A DNA stretch of 64,000 bases from Amycolatopsis thailandensis (GCF_002234405.1 NZ_NMQT01000016.1:62001-126000); one strand, 5' to 3'. Shown: positions 18,627 to 27,222, counted from the stretch's first letter. Notes: generated from the sequence alone by a model not told the origin. Numbers and translations are program-made.

Positions 18627-18671
18627 CGAAGGGGACTTTCCCCGCATCGCACGCGGGCAAAGTCCCCTTCG
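18627..18671. repeat. Palindrome, family C copy 1
   Basis: The 19-base arms 18627-18645 (CGAAGGGGACTTTCCCCGC) and 18653-18671 pair with one mismatch. It ends 16 bp before the nitronate monooxygenase stop, a fitting terminator position for that gene. A rearranged relative is at 41582-41662. Confidence 0.85.
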
Positions 18672-18687
18672 GCTCACCTGACACGCC

Positions 18688-19794
18688 TCAGCGAGTCTTG
18701 TCCAAACGCGACAGTGCCTCTTCGTACCCCGAGACAAGCTCCGCGATCACGTCGGCGACCGGGCGCACCCGGTCCATCCGCCCGACGATCTGCCCCACCG
18801 GCATCGAGACGACACTGGGGTCGGCCGCGTGGTGGATCCTGTTGTGCGCGTGGGAAACCAGCAGGTTCTGCAACGGCATCGGCAGCGGTTCGGGCGCGTC
18901 GGGCGCGGCCCACGCCTCGGTCCACCGCGTCTTGAGCAGCCGTGCCGGTTTGCCGGTGTAGATCCGGGTCCGGACGGTGTCGGACGAACCCGCCGCGACC
19001 AGCGCGCGCTGCATGGCCTCGGACTCCCCCATGGTCTGGAGATATTCCTCGGTGGCGAGCCAGAAGGAGCCCATCCACACCCCGGACGCGCCCAGCGCGA
19101 GCGCCGCCGCGACCTGCCTGCCCGAGCCGATCCCGCCGGCGGCGAGCACCGGCACGCGGTCGCCGACGGCGTCGGCCACTTCGGGCAACAGGACCATCGA
19201 CGCGATCTCGCCGGTGTGCCCGCCCGCCTCGTATCCTTGCGCCACAACGATGTCGACGCCGTTGTCGACGTGCCGGACGGCGTGCTCGGCCTTGCCTGCC
19301 AAGGCCGCGACCGGCACGCCCTTCGCGTGGCACTGCTCGATGACGTCGACCGGCGGTGACCCCAGCGCGTTGGCGATCAACCGGATGGGGTGTTTCAGCG
19401 CGACCTCGACATGCGACCGGGCGACCGAATGCAGCCAGCCCAGCACTCCCGCGCGTTCGTCGGTGTCGTCCGGCAAGGGCGGCACCGCGAGGTCACGCAG
19501 CGTCCGCTCCACGAAGTCGCGATGCTCCTGCGGGATGTGCTTCGCGAGATCGATCGACGTCCCTTCGGCCGGGATCTTCGCGGGCATCACGATGTCGACA
19601 CCGTACGGTTTGCCGCCGGTGTTCTCGTCCATCCAGGACAGGACGGAGTCGAGTTCGGCGGCGTCGTTGAACCGCACGCAGCCGAGCACGCCCAGCCCGC
19701 CCGCCCGGCTGATCGCCGCGGCGACGTGTTCGGACGGGGTGAACCCGACGATCGGCAGGTCGATCCCGAGCCGGTCACACAGAGACGTCCGCAT
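18688..19794 (-). CDS. Nitronate monooxygenase / 2-nitropropane dioxygenase family flavoprotein
   Basis: A 368-residue FMN-binding TIM-barrel oxidoreductase. Family marks are the N-terminal PIVGFTPSEHVAAAISRAGGLGVLG, the phosphate-binding GYEAGGHTG (about 185-193), and PVLAAGGIGSGRQVAAALALGASGVWMG. It lies 9 bp downstream of fadD19, so it is cotranscribed with a KstR-controlled CoA ligase. IpdC, a steroid dehydrogenase encoded later in this window, belongs to the same superfamily, so a role as a flavin dehydrogenase or reductase on a steroid intermediate is more attractive than nitronate oxidation. Function inferred from context only. Confidence 0.8.
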   Translation of the reverse strand: MRTSLCDRLGIDLPIVGFTPSEHVAAAISRAGGLGVLGCVRFNDAAELDSVLSWMDENTGGKPYGVDIVMPAKIPAEGTSIDLAKHIPQEHRDFVERTLRDLAVPPLPDDTDERAGVLGWLHSVARSHVEVALKHPIRLIANALGSPPVDVIEQCHAKGVPVAALAGKAEHAVRHVDNGVDIVVAQGYEAGGHTGEIASMVLLPEVADAVGDRVPVLAAGGIGSGRQVAAALALGASGVWMGSFWLATEEYLQTMGESEAMQRALVAAGSSDTVRTRIYTGKPARLLKTRWTEAWAAPDAPEPLPMPLQNLLVSHAHNRIHHAADPSVVSMPVGQIVGRMDRVRPVADVIAELVSGYEEALSRLDKTR

Positions 19795-19803
19795 GAAACT
19801 CCT

Positions 19804-21438
19804 TTACGCCGGTTGGATGGTGACGGGCTCGTGCTCGGAGGCGTAGCGCTCCGCCCAGGGGTAGTCCGGTTTCCCGCTGGGCGACCGGCCGATCTCCTCG
19901 GCGAGCCAGAGACTGCGCGGCACCTTGTACCCGGCGATCTCGCTCCGCACATGCGCTTCGAGCGCGGTGAAGTCCAGTTCCTTGCCGTTCCTCGGCTGGA
20001 TCACCGCGGCCACCCGCTGGCCGAGCCGGTCGTCGGGGATGCCGATGACGAGCGCGTCGAAGACGTCCGGATGCGACTTCAGCGCGCCTTCGACCTCTTC
20101 CGGATACACCTTCTCGCCGCCGGTGTTCACGCACTGCGATCCCCGGCCGAGCAGGGTCACCGTGAGGTCGTCTTCGTAGCGCGCGTAGTCGCCCGGGACG
20201 ACGTACCGCTTGCCGTCGATCTCGACGAAGATCTTCTCGGTCTTCGCGGGATCCTTGTAGTAGCCGAGCGGGACGTGCCCACGTCGCGCGATCAGCCCGA
20301 TCGCCCCCGGTTCGGGCTCGACGAGCGCGCCGTCGTCGTCCACCAGGATGGCGTCCTTGCCGAAGTTGACCCGCGGCCCGGCCGAATGATCACTGTCCTT
20401 GCTGACCATGCCGATGCCGGTGAACCCGCTTTCGGACGAGCCGATCGCGTCGGTGATCACCACGTGCGGGAGCAGCGCCAGGAATTCCTGCTTCACCGAC
20501 TGGGAGAACAGGGCGGCGTGGCTCGACACCGCGACGATCGACGACGCGTCGTAGTCGCCCTCGCGATAGGCGTCGATCAGCGGCCGCGCCATCGCGTCGC
20601 CGACGATGGTGAGCACCTGGACCTTGTTGTCCTGCACGGCTTTCCAGACGTCGTGCGCGTCGAACCGCGGGACGAACACGACCGGGCTGCCGGTGAACAG
20701 CGCGCCGAACGCGGCCCACTGCGCGGCGCCGTGGATCAGCGGCGCGGCCGGGAGCCGGACCAGACTGCCCGACTTGCCCTGTTCGGCGAGCGTCCATTCG
20801 TCCGGGACGTATTCGCCGGTGACGAAGTTGATCCCGCCACCGAGCGCGCGCCAGATGTCCTCGTGACGCCACAGGACGCCCTTGGGATACCCGGTGGTGC
20901 CGCCGGTGTAGAGGATGTAGATGTCGTCGGCGCTGCGTTCGGCGAAGTCACGCTCGGGCGAACCTTCGGCGAGCGCGGCTTCGTAGTCCACGCCGTGGTA
21001 CGACGAGTAGTCGCCGTCGCTTCCGTCGTCGACAACGACAACGTGTTTCAGTTTCGGCGCCTCCGGCAGGACGGCGGCCACCTTGTCCGAATACTCGCGC
21101 TCGTGGACCAGTGCCACGAGGTCGGCATTGTCGAACAGGTACCGCAGTTCGCCGTGGACGTATCGGTAGTTGACGTTGACCGCGATCGCGCGCAGCTTGT
21201 ACGCGGCGATCATCGATTCCAGGGCCTCGATGGAGTTCCGGGAATAGACACCGATGTGGGATCCGGGTCCCACGCCGTGTGCGGCGAGGTGGTGCGCCAG
21301 CCGGTTGGCGCGCTCTTCCAGTTCGGCGAAGGTGACCCGCCGATCGCCGCAGACGACCGCGATGCGCTCCGGCACGGCGTCGACGGCGTGCTCGAGTAGA
21401 TCCGCGATGTTGAGTGCCACGTCCTCAAAGTAGAACAT
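19804..21438 (-). CDS. fadD19: Steroid side-chain CoA ligase FadD19
   Basis: ATP-dependent CoA ligase activating the C26/C27 cholesterol side-chain acid (3-oxo-cholestenoate type) for beta-oxidation. The 544-residue protein aligns from memory along its length with M. tuberculosis FadD19: [52 protein letters not shown]. The AMP-binding loop [20 protein letters not shown] is near residues 180-199, and the C-terminal catalytic lysine is in [10 protein letters not shown]. It is divergent from echA19, the arrangement of Rv3515c-Rv3516. ATG 21438 lies inside the KstR-like operator; the homologue's N-terminus suggests GTG 21420 as an alternative. Confidence 0.93.
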   Translation of the reverse strand: MFYFEDVALNIADLLEHAVDAVPERIAVVCGDRRVTFAELEERANRLAHHLAAHGVGPGSHIGVYSRNSIEALESMIAAYKLRAIAVNVNYRYVHGELRYLFDNADLVALVHEREYSDKVAAVLPEAPKLKHVVVVDDGSDGDYSSYHGVDYEAALAEGSPERDFAERSADDIYILYTGGTTGYPKGVLWRHEDIWRALGGGINFVTGEYVPDEWTLAEQGKSGSLVRLPAAPLIHGAAQWAAFGALFTGSPVVFVPRFDAHDVWKAVQDNKVQVLTIVGDAMARPLIDAYREGDYDASSIVAVSSHAALFSQSVKQEFLALLPHVVITDAIGSSESGFTGIGMVSKDSDHSAGPRVNFGKDAILVDDDGALVEPEPGAIGLIARRGHVPLGYYKDPAKTEKIFVEIDGKRYVVPGDYARYEDDLTVTLLGRGSQCVNTGGEKVYPEEVEGALKSHPDVFDALVIGIPDDRLGQRVAAVIQPRNGKELDFTALEAHVRSEIAGYKVPRSLWLAEEIGRSPSGKPDYPWAERYASEHEPVTIQPA

Positions 21439-21444
21439 GTTATC
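21431..21444. promoter_or_regulatory. KstR-like operator between fadD19 and echA19
   Basis: TAGAACATGTTATC matches the KstR consensus TnnAACnnGTTnnA at every fixed base except the last. It sits in a 42-bp divergent gap and covers the annotated fadD19 start codon. Confidence 0.8.
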
Positions 21445-21480
21445 GTTCTGGGCAATGGCCGCTCTTTCACGGAGGTTCTG

Positions 21481-22269
21481 GTGGGCGAACCACACGCGCT
21501 GGTGGAAAAAATCGACCACACCCTCGTGGTCACGATGAACCGGCCCGAGGCCCGCAACGCGCTCAGCGGCGAGATGCTCGGGATCATGGTCGAGGCGTGG
21601 AACCGGGTCGACGAGGACGACGACGTCCGGTGCTGTGTGCTCACCGGCGCGGGCGGCGCGTTCTGCGCGGGCGCGGACCTCAAGTCGATGTCGAAGAACT
21701 CGCCGTCCGATTCGTTCGAAAAGGGCACGTTCGATCCCAGCAGGATCGAGGGACTGCTCAAGGGGCGAAGGCTGACGAAACCGTTGATCGCCGCCGTCGA
21801 AGGCCCGGCGATCGCGGGCGGGACGGAGATCCTGCAAGGCACCGATATCCGCGTCGCGGGCGAGAGCGCGAAGTTCGGAGTGTCCGAGGCGCGCTGGAGC
21901 CTGTTCCCGATGGGCGGTTCGGCCGTGCGGCTCCCCCGTCAGATCCCGTACACCGTCGCCGCCGACCTGCTGCTGACCGGACGGCACATCACGGCGGCCG
22001 AGGCACTGGAGATCGGCCTGATCGGGCATGTCGTCCCGGACGGGACAGCCTTGGACAAGGCGCTGGAACTGGCGGGCAAGATCGCCGCGAACGGGCCGCT
22101 GGCCGTCCGCGCGATCCTCAAGACGATGCGCGACACCGAGGGCATGCACGAGGAAGAAGCCTTCAAGCTGGACGCCCAGTACGGCATCGAGGTCTTCGCG
22201 AGCGAAGACGCGAAAGAAGGCCCGCGCGCCTTCGCCGAGAAGCGCAAGCCCGTCTTCCGGGGCCGCTGA
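21481..22269 (+). CDS. echA19: Enoyl-CoA hydratase EchA19 (cholesterol side-chain)
   Basis: Hydrates the steroid-CoA enoyl intermediate in the first side-chain beta-oxidation cycle. The 262-residue crotonase is near-identical in blocks to mycobacterial EchA19: [17 protein letters not shown] (oxyanion hole, about 56-72), [20 protein letters not shown] (about 95-114), [20 protein letters not shown] (second catalytic glutamate region, about 134-153) and [13 protein letters not shown] at the end. GTG 21481 follows ACGGAGG. It is transcribed divergently from fadD19 across a KstR-like site and is followed by a palindrome. Confidence 0.93.
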   Translation: MGEPHALVEKIDHTLVVTMNRPEARNALSGEMLGIMVEAWNRVDEDDDVRCCVLTGAGGAFCAGADLKSMSKNSPSDSFEKGTFDPSRIEGLLKGRRLTKPLIAAVEGPAIAGGTEILQGTDIRVAGESAKFGVSEARWSLFPMGGSAVRLPRQIPYTVAADLLLTGRHITAAEALEIGLIGHVVPDGTALDKALELAGKIAANGPLAVRAILKTMRDTEGMHEEEAFKLDAQYGIEVFASEDAKEGPRAFAEKRKPVFRGR

Positions 22270-22270
22270 T

Positions 22271-22323
22271 GTCATGAGGGGTCCCCTTAAGACGAATTTC
22301 GTCTCAAGGGGACCCCTCATGAC
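22271..22323. repeat. Palindrome, family A copy 2
   Basis: The 26-base arms 22271-22296 (GTCATGAGGGGTCCCCTTAA...) and 22298-22323 pair with one mismatch. Where the other family A copies read CCCCAT/ATGGGG, this one reads CCCCTT/AAGGGG, a change made on both arms. It lies between convergent echA19 and the acyl-CoA ligase. Confidence 0.9.
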
Positions 22324-22333
22324 ACGGGGCGGA

Positions 22334-23893
22334 TCAGGGGACGCGGTGGCCCTCCCAGTACGGGTCGCGGAGCTTCCGCTTGTAGAGCTTCCCGTTCGGG
22401 TCACGCGGAAGCTCGGGCAAGTAGTCGACGGAACGCGGGAGCTTGAACTTCGCCAGGCGCGCGGCGGCGTACTCCAGGATCTCCGCGGTCAGGTCGTCCG
22501 ACGGGGAGACGCCGTCGGCGGGCTGGACGACGGCCTTGATCGCCTCGCCCCAGTCCTCGTGCGGGACGCCGAACACCGCGACGTCGGCGATCTTCGGGTG
22601 CATCACCAGCTCGCCCTCGATCTCCGCCGGGTAGATGTTGACCCCGCCCGAGATGATCAGGTCCGCCTTGCGGTCGTGCAGGAAGAGGTAGCCGTCCTCG
22701 TCGAGGTGCCCGACGTCGCCGAGGGTGAACAGGTCACCGACCCGCGCTTTGTCCGTCTTCGCCCGGTCCTTGTGGTACTCGAACTTCGAGTCGCCCATCT
22801 TCATGTACACCGTGCCGGTCTCGCCGGCGGGCAGTTCCGCGCCCTCGTCGTCGAGGATCTTGATCGTCGAACCCGGCCACGGCAGCCCCACCGAACCCGG
22901 CTTCTTCAGCCAGTCCTCCCCCGAGATCGCCGTCCCGCCGCCCTCGGTGGCCGCGTAGTACTCGGTGACGACCGGGCCCCACCAGTCGAGCATCCGGCGC
23001 TTGACCTCCAGGGGGCACGGCGCGGCGCCGTGGATCATCACGCGCAGGGAACTCATGTCGTAGGCCGCGCGGACGTCGTCCGGCAGTCCGAGCAGGCGCC
23101 GGAACTGCGTCGGGACCATGTGGCTGTGCGTGACGCGGTGCCGGTCGATCAGCCGCAGCATGTCCTCGGCGTCCCAGCGGTCCATCAGCACCGCGGTGTG
23201 CCCCAGTTGCAGGGAGATCGCGACGAAGTTGAGCACCGCCGTGTGATAGAGCGGCGACCCGCACAGGTGGACGTGATCGTCGTGCGGCGCCAGCCCGAAG
23301 ATGCCGAAGAACCACGTGGACGCGGCCGGAACGGAGTCCGGATCGGCGCCGGTCAGCGGACGGCGGACCCCCTTGGGCCGCCCCGTGGTTCCCGACGTGT
23401 AGAGCATCGGCGAGCCCGCCGTGCGCCCCTCCGGCCGGCCGTCGCCCTCACCGGACCCGAGTTCCTCGATCCGACGGAAGCCCTCGACGTCGCCGACGGC
23501 GAACCGCCCGCGTTCGGGAATCCCCGCCTCGTCGGCGGCGGCGATCGCGACATCGGCGAACCGTTCGTGCGCGAGAAAGGCCTTGGCGCCGCTGTCGGAA
23601 AGGATGTAGGCGACCTCCGGCCCGACCAGATGCCAGTTGACCACGACGATGTACAGCCCGGACTGGATGGCGGCGAAATAGGCCGCCACGAGTTCGTCGC
23701 CGTTGGGCTGCAGGACGACGACCACGTCCCCGGCTTCCAGCCCGAGGGCCCGCAGGCCCCGGGCGTACGCGTTCGCTTTCGCGGCGAGGTCCCCGTAGCC
23801 GATCGAGCGGCCGTCCGGATCGACCAGCGCGACCCGCTCCGGTTCCTGCGCGGCGATGTTCCAGACCCCAAGTGTCCCGGTGGCAGTCGACAT
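22334..23893 (-). CDS. Acyl-CoA synthetase (FadD4-like) under a KstR-like operator
   Basis: A 519-residue adenylate-forming CoA ligase. The AMP-binding loop MLYTSGTTGRPKG is near residue 165, YYAATEGGG near 305-313, and the C-terminal catalytic lysine is in RDPNGKLYKRKLRDPYW. It does not resemble FadD17 or FadD3; the ending recalls actinobacterial FadD4-type ligases. It is located between echA19 and the DUF35-Ltp operon, with a perfect KstR-consensus site 12 bp upstream, so it most likely activates a sterol or related side-chain acid. ATG 23891-23893 gives the normal family N-terminus; the frame remains open for 20 more codons. No ortholog name is assigned. Confidence 0.83.
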   Translation of the reverse strand: MSTATGTLGVWNIAAQEPERVALVDPDGRSIGYGDLAAKANAYARGLRALGLEAGDVVVVLQPNGDELVAAYFAAIQSGLYIVVVNWHLVGPEVAYILSDSGAKAFLAHERFADVAIAAADEAGIPERGRFAVGDVEGFRRIEELGSGEGDGRPEGRTAGSPMLYTSGTTGRPKGVRRPLTGADPDSVPAASTWFFGIFGLAPHDDHVHLCGSPLYHTAVLNFVAISLQLGHTAVLMDRWDAEDMLRLIDRHRVTHSHMVPTQFRRLLGLPDDVRAAYDMSSLRVMIHGAAPCPLEVKRRMLDWWGPVVTEYYAATEGGGTAISGEDWLKKPGSVGLPWPGSTIKILDDEGAELPAGETGTVYMKMGDSKFEYHKDRAKTDKARVGDLFTLGDVGHLDEDGYLFLHDRKADLIISGGVNIYPAEIEGELVMHPKIADVAVFGVPHEDWGEAIKAVVQPADGVSPSDDLTAEILEYAAARLAKFKLPRSVDYLPELPRDPNGKLYKRKLRDPYWEGHRVP

Positions 23894-23904
23894 ACCCGCG
23901 AATC

Positions 23905-23918
23905 TAGAACGCGTTCCA
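23905..23918. promoter_or_regulatory. KstR-like operator for the FadD4-like ligase
   Basis: TAGAACGCGTTCCA matches TnnAACnnGTTnnA at all eight fixed positions. It lies 12-25 bp upstream of the ligase start on the minus strand. Confidence 0.85.
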
Positions 23919-23969
23919 CTCAAGAGCAACCGCCAGCACGGCCTAGATGCCACGCCTTGCTCGAAAATC

Positions 23970-23983
23970 GAGAACGTGTTTCA
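23970..23983. promoter_or_regulatory. KstR-like operator for the DUF35-ltp4-ltp3 operon
   Basis: GAGAACGTGTTTCA matches seven of eight fixed KstR positions (first T replaced by G). It ends 9 bp before the GTG of the DUF35 gene, and no Shine-Dalgarno is visible in between, which hints at a very short or absent leader. Confidence 0.78.
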
Positions 23984-23992
23984 CTCAAGTTT

Positions 23993-24976
23993 GTGAGCGC
24001 ACCTGAACTCCCGCTGTCGGCCCCGCTCAACGTGGGCTTCGACTACACGCGTTCGGTCGGCCCGGTACTCGGCCGGTTCGTCAACGCCCTGCGCGAGCGC
24101 CGTGTCGAAGGCGTCCGGGGCAGCGACGGCCGCGTCCACGTGCCACCGCTGGAATACGATCCCGTGACCGCCGAAGCGTTGTCCGAATTCGTGCCGGTGG
24201 CCTCCGAGGGCGAGATCGTCTCCTGGTCCTGGATCGCCGAACCGGTCGACGGCCAGCCGTTGTCACGGCCGTTCGCGTGGGCGCTGGTCAAACTCGACGG
24301 CGCCGACACCTCGATCCTGCACGCCGTCGACGCCGGCGATCCTTCGAAGGTCCACACCGGACAGCGCGTGCGGATCCGGTGGGCGGAGGAGACCGTCGGC
24401 CACATCCGCGACATCGCCTACTTCGTCCCCGCCGACGGCCCCGACACCGAGCCCACCGAGGCTCCTCCCCCGATCGCGAAACGTGAGGAGGACGCGCCGG
24501 TCAGCGTGGTGATCACGCCGATCCACCTGCGCTACGAGCATTCCGCGTCGCCGGAGGAAAGCCGGTACCTGCGCGGGCTCGCCGAAGGGAAGCTGATCGG
24601 CCAGCGCTGCCCGTCGTGCGAGAAGGTCTACATCCCGCCGCGCGGCGCCTGCCCGACCGACGGCGTGCCGACCACCGACGAGGTCGAACTGCCCGACACC
24701 GGCATCGTCACCACGTTCTGCGTCGTGAACGTGCCTTTCCTCGGCCAGAAGATCAAACCGCCGTACGTGGCCGCGTACATCCTGCTCGACGGCGCGGACA
24801 TCGCGTTCCTGCACCTCGTCCTCGGCTGCGACGCCGCCGACGTCCGGATGGGCATGCGCGTCCGCGCCGCCTGGAAACCGCGGGACGAATGGTGGACGTC
24901 GCTGGAGAACATCGGCCATTTCGAACCGACCGGCGAGCCCGACGCGCCGTACGAATCCTTCGCCCACCATCTGTGA
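23993..24976 (+). CDS. DUF35 OB-fold protein, Rv3521-like, partner of Ltp thiolase-fold enzymes
   Basis: A 327-residue protein whose C-terminal half is a DUF35 unit: a rubredoxin-like zinc ribbon (Cys206-x2-Cys209-x10-Cys220-x2-Asp223, an aspartate where a fourth cysteine is usual) and an OB-fold (VTTFCVVNVPFLGQKIKPPY). The N-terminal half looks like a second, ribbonless OB-fold domain. DUF35 proteins pair with SCP-x/Ltp thiolase-fold proteins, as ChsH2 does with the retro-aldolase Ltp2, and two Ltp genes follow directly. The order matches Rv3521-Rv3522-Rv3523. GTG 23993 is chosen on homology; the preceding region has no clear ribosome binding site. Confidence 0.8.
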   Translation: MSAPELPLSAPLNVGFDYTRSVGPVLGRFVNALRERRVEGVRGSDGRVHVPPLEYDPVTAEALSEFVPVASEGEIVSWSWIAEPVDGQPLSRPFAWALVKLDGADTSILHAVDAGDPSKVHTGQRVRIRWAEETVGHIRDIAYFVPADGPDTEPTEAPPPIAKREEDAPVSVVITPIHLRYEHSASPEESRYLRGLAEGKLIGQRCPSCEKVYIPPRGACPTDGVPTTDEVELPDTGIVTTFCVVNVPFLGQKIKPPYVAAYILLDGADIAFLHLVLGCDAADVRMGMRVRAAWKPRDEWWTSLENIGHFEPTGEPDAPYESFAHHL

Positions 24977-24983
24977 GGACACC

Positions 24984-26039
24984 GTGCCAGATGTAGCAGT
25001 CGTGGGCTTCGCGCAGGCCCCCAACGTCCGCAGCACCCCGGGCACCACCAACGGCGTGGAAATGCTGGTGCCGATCTTCGCCGAGGTCTTCGAGCGAACC
25101 GGTCTGTCCAAAGAGGACATCGGGTTCTGGTGCTCGGGTTCCTCGGACTACCTCGCCGGCCGCGCGTTCTCGTTCATCGCCGCTGTCGACGCCATCGGCG
25201 CCTTCCCGCCGATCCACGAGTCGCACGTCGAGATGGACGCCGCCTGGGCGCTCTACGAGGCGTGGCTCAAGATCCGGATGGGCGAGGTCGACACCGCGCT
25301 CGTCTACGGCTTCGGCAAGTCCTCCGCCGGGCAGTTGCGGCGCGTGCTGGCCTTGCAGATGGACCCGTACGTCGTCGCGCCGCTGTGGCCCGACTCGGTG
25401 AGCGTCGCCGGGATCCAGGCCAGGCTGGGCCTCGAAGCGGGGCTGTGGTCGGAGAAGGATCTCGCCGAGGTCGCCGCGCGCAGCCGCGCCGACGCCGCCG
25501 GGAATCCCGCCGCCCAGGTCTCCGGGACGGTCGAGGTCGCCGAACTCCTCGATGCCCCGTACTTCGCGGATCCTTTGCGGGCCCACGACATCGCCCCTGT
25601 CACCGACGGTGCCGCGGTCCTCGTGCTCGCCTCGGCCGAGCGGGCGGCGGACCTCGTCGACAGCCCCGCCGTGATCACCGGCATCGAGCACCGGGTCGAC
25701 TCCCCCGCGCTCGGCGTGCGGGACCTGACCGTCTCGCCGTCCACCGTAGCCGCCGGGCGTGCGCTGGACCTCGACGGCGTCGAGGTCGCCGAACTGCACG
25801 CGCCGTTCACCCACCAGGAACTGATCCTGCGCGAGGCGCTGGGCCTCGGCGAACAGGTGCGGATCAACCCTTCTGGCGGGGTACTGGCAGGCAATCCGAT
25901 GTTCTCGGCGGGCCTGGCGCGGATCGGCGAGGCGGCGAACCGCGTCCTCGACGGCAGCGCGCGCAAGACCCTCGCCCACGCGACCAGCGGCCCCGTCCTC
26001 CAGCAGAACCTGGTCGCGACCTTGGAGGTCCTCTCGTGA
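24984..26039 (+). CDS. ltp4: Ltp4-like SCP-x thiolase-fold protein
   Basis: A 351-residue member of the non-decarboxylating/SCP-x thiolase superfamily. It contains the thiolase-type core (ESHVEMDAAWALYEAWLKI, VDTALVYGFGKSS, DIAPVTDGAAVLVLAS, RINPSGGVLAGNPMFSAGL). The position normally held by the nucleophilic cysteine is occupied by HVEMDAAW, so classical thiolysis is unlikely and a retro-aldol or structural role fits, as for Ltp2. It starts at GTG 24984 with GAGGA upstream, 7 bp after the DUF35 gene, and its stop overlaps the ltp3 start. Orthology to Rv3522 is judged from gene order and overall pattern. Confidence 0.82.
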   Translation: MPDVAVVGFAQAPNVRSTPGTTNGVEMLVPIFAEVFERTGLSKEDIGFWCSGSSDYLAGRAFSFIAAVDAIGAFPPIHESHVEMDAAWALYEAWLKIRMGEVDTALVYGFGKSSAGQLRRVLALQMDPYVVAPLWPDSVSVAGIQARLGLEAGLWSEKDLAEVAARSRADAAGNPAAQVSGTVEVAELLDAPYFADPLRAHDIAPVTDGAAVLVLASAERAADLVDSPAVITGIEHRVDSPALGVRDLTVSPSTVAAGRALDLDGVEVAELHAPFTHQELILREALGLGEQVRINPSGGVLAGNPMFSAGLARIGEAANRVLDGSARKTLAHATSGPVLQQNLVATLEVLS

Positions 26040-27199
26040 AGCACCTCGCGGCCGTACTGGGAACGGGCCAGACCCACCACAAGGCCAAGCGCACCGACGT
26101 GTCCATGCCCGGACTGCTCCGGGAGGCGATCGACCGGGCGATGCTCGACGCGCGGACCGGCTGGGACGACATCGACGCGGTCGTCCTCGGCAAGGCGCCG
26201 GACCTGTTCGAGGGCGTGATGATGCCCGAACTGTTCCTCGCCGACTCGCTCGGCGCGAACGGGAAACCGTTGCTGCGCGTGCACACCGCGGGTTCGGTCG
26301 GCGGGTCGACCGCGCTCGTGGCCGCGTCGCTGGTGCAAGCCGGAGTGCACCAGCGAGTCCTCACGGTGGCCTTCGAGAAGCAGTCCGAGTCGAACGCGAT
26401 GTGGGGCCTGTCGATCCTGCCGCCGTTCCAGATGCCCGTGGGCGCCGGCGCGGGCGGCTATTTCGCGCCGCACGTGCGCTCCTACATCCGGCGGTCCGGC
26501 GCGCCCGACCACATCGGCGCGATCGTCGCCGCCAAGGACCGGCGCAACGGCGCCCTGAATCCGTACGCGCACTTGCGGCAGTCCGACATCACGGTGGAAT
26601 CGGTGCAGGCGTCGCAGATGCTGTGGGATCCGATCCGCTACGACGAGACGTGCCCGTCCTCGGACGGGGCGTGCGCGATGGTGATCGGGAACGAGGCCGC
26701 GGGCGACGCCGTCGCCGGTGGGGCGGCGTGGATCCACGCGACCGCGATGCGCACCGAACCGACGACGTTCGCCGGACGCGACCAGGTCAACCCGCGGGCG
26801 GGACGCGACGCGGCCGCCGCGTTGTGGCGCGACGCGGGAATCACCGACCCACTGTCCGAAGTGGACGCCGCCGAGATCTACGTCCCGTTCTCGTGGTTCG
26901 AGCCGATGTGGCTGGAGAACCTGGGGTTCACCGAGGAAGGCCAGGGCTGGAAACTCACCGAGGCGGGTGAGACCGCGCTCGGCGGACGGCTGCCGGTCAA
27001 CCCGTCGGGCGGCGTGCTGTCGTCGAACCCGATCGGCGCGTCCGGGATGCTCCGGTTCTCCGAAGCGGCCAAACAGGTGATGGGCCGGGCCGGGGACTAC
27101 CAGGTCGACGGCGCCCGCATCGCGCTCGGGCACGCGTACGGCGGCGGTTCGCAGTTCTTCTCGATGTGGGTGGTGGGTTCGGCGAAGCCCGGTTCCTGA
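26036..27199 (+). CDS. ltp3: Ltp3-like SCP-x thiolase-fold protein
   Basis: A 387-residue thiolase-fold protein, third gene of the KstR-associated operon. Features are LRVHTAGSVGGSTALVAAS in place of a catalytic-cysteine loop (no Cys), CPSSDGACAMVIGNE, VNPSGGVLSSNPIGASG, and the conserved terminal ALGHAYGGGSQFFSMWVVG. GTG 26036 overlaps the ltp4 stop (GTGA). Together with the DUF35 protein it could form a heteromeric aldol lyase shortening a branched side chain (for example phytosterol C24 branches) or acting late on the C22 stage; which is unresolved. Orthologous by synteny to Rv3523. Confidence 0.82.
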   Translation: MKHLAAVLGTGQTHHKAKRTDVSMPGLLREAIDRAMLDARTGWDDIDAVVLGKAPDLFEGVMMPELFLADSLGANGKPLLRVHTAGSVGGSTALVAASLVQAGVHQRVLTVAFEKQSESNAMWGLSILPPFQMPVGAGAGGYFAPHVRSYIRRSGAPDHIGAIVAAKDRRNGALNPYAHLRQSDITVESVQASQMLWDPIRYDETCPSSDGACAMVIGNEAAGDAVAGGAAWIHATAMRTEPTTFAGRDQVNPRAGRDAAAALWRDAGITDPLSEVDAAEIYVPFSWFEPMWLENLGFTEEGQGWKLTEAGETALGGRLPVNPSGGVLSSNPIGASGMLRFSEAAKQVMGRAGDYQVDGARIALGHAYGGGSQFFSMWVVGSAKPGS

Positions 27200-27222
27200 A
27201 GCCTCGGGCTTGATGCCGGAGC

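Larger units (their letters stand above)
18321..18687. other. 367-bp palindrome cluster between convergent genes
   Basis: Between the protease and the nitronate monooxygenase stops lie four consecutive stem-loop elements from three sequence families (18342-18383, 18423-18483, 18537-18591, 18627-18671). Nothing coding is apparent. Confidence 0.85.

Noticed and set aside
21439..22404. N-terminal extension of FadD19 by over 300 residues
   Set aside because: It is antisense to echA19 and would pass through a family A palindrome; FadD19 homologues start at VALNIAD.
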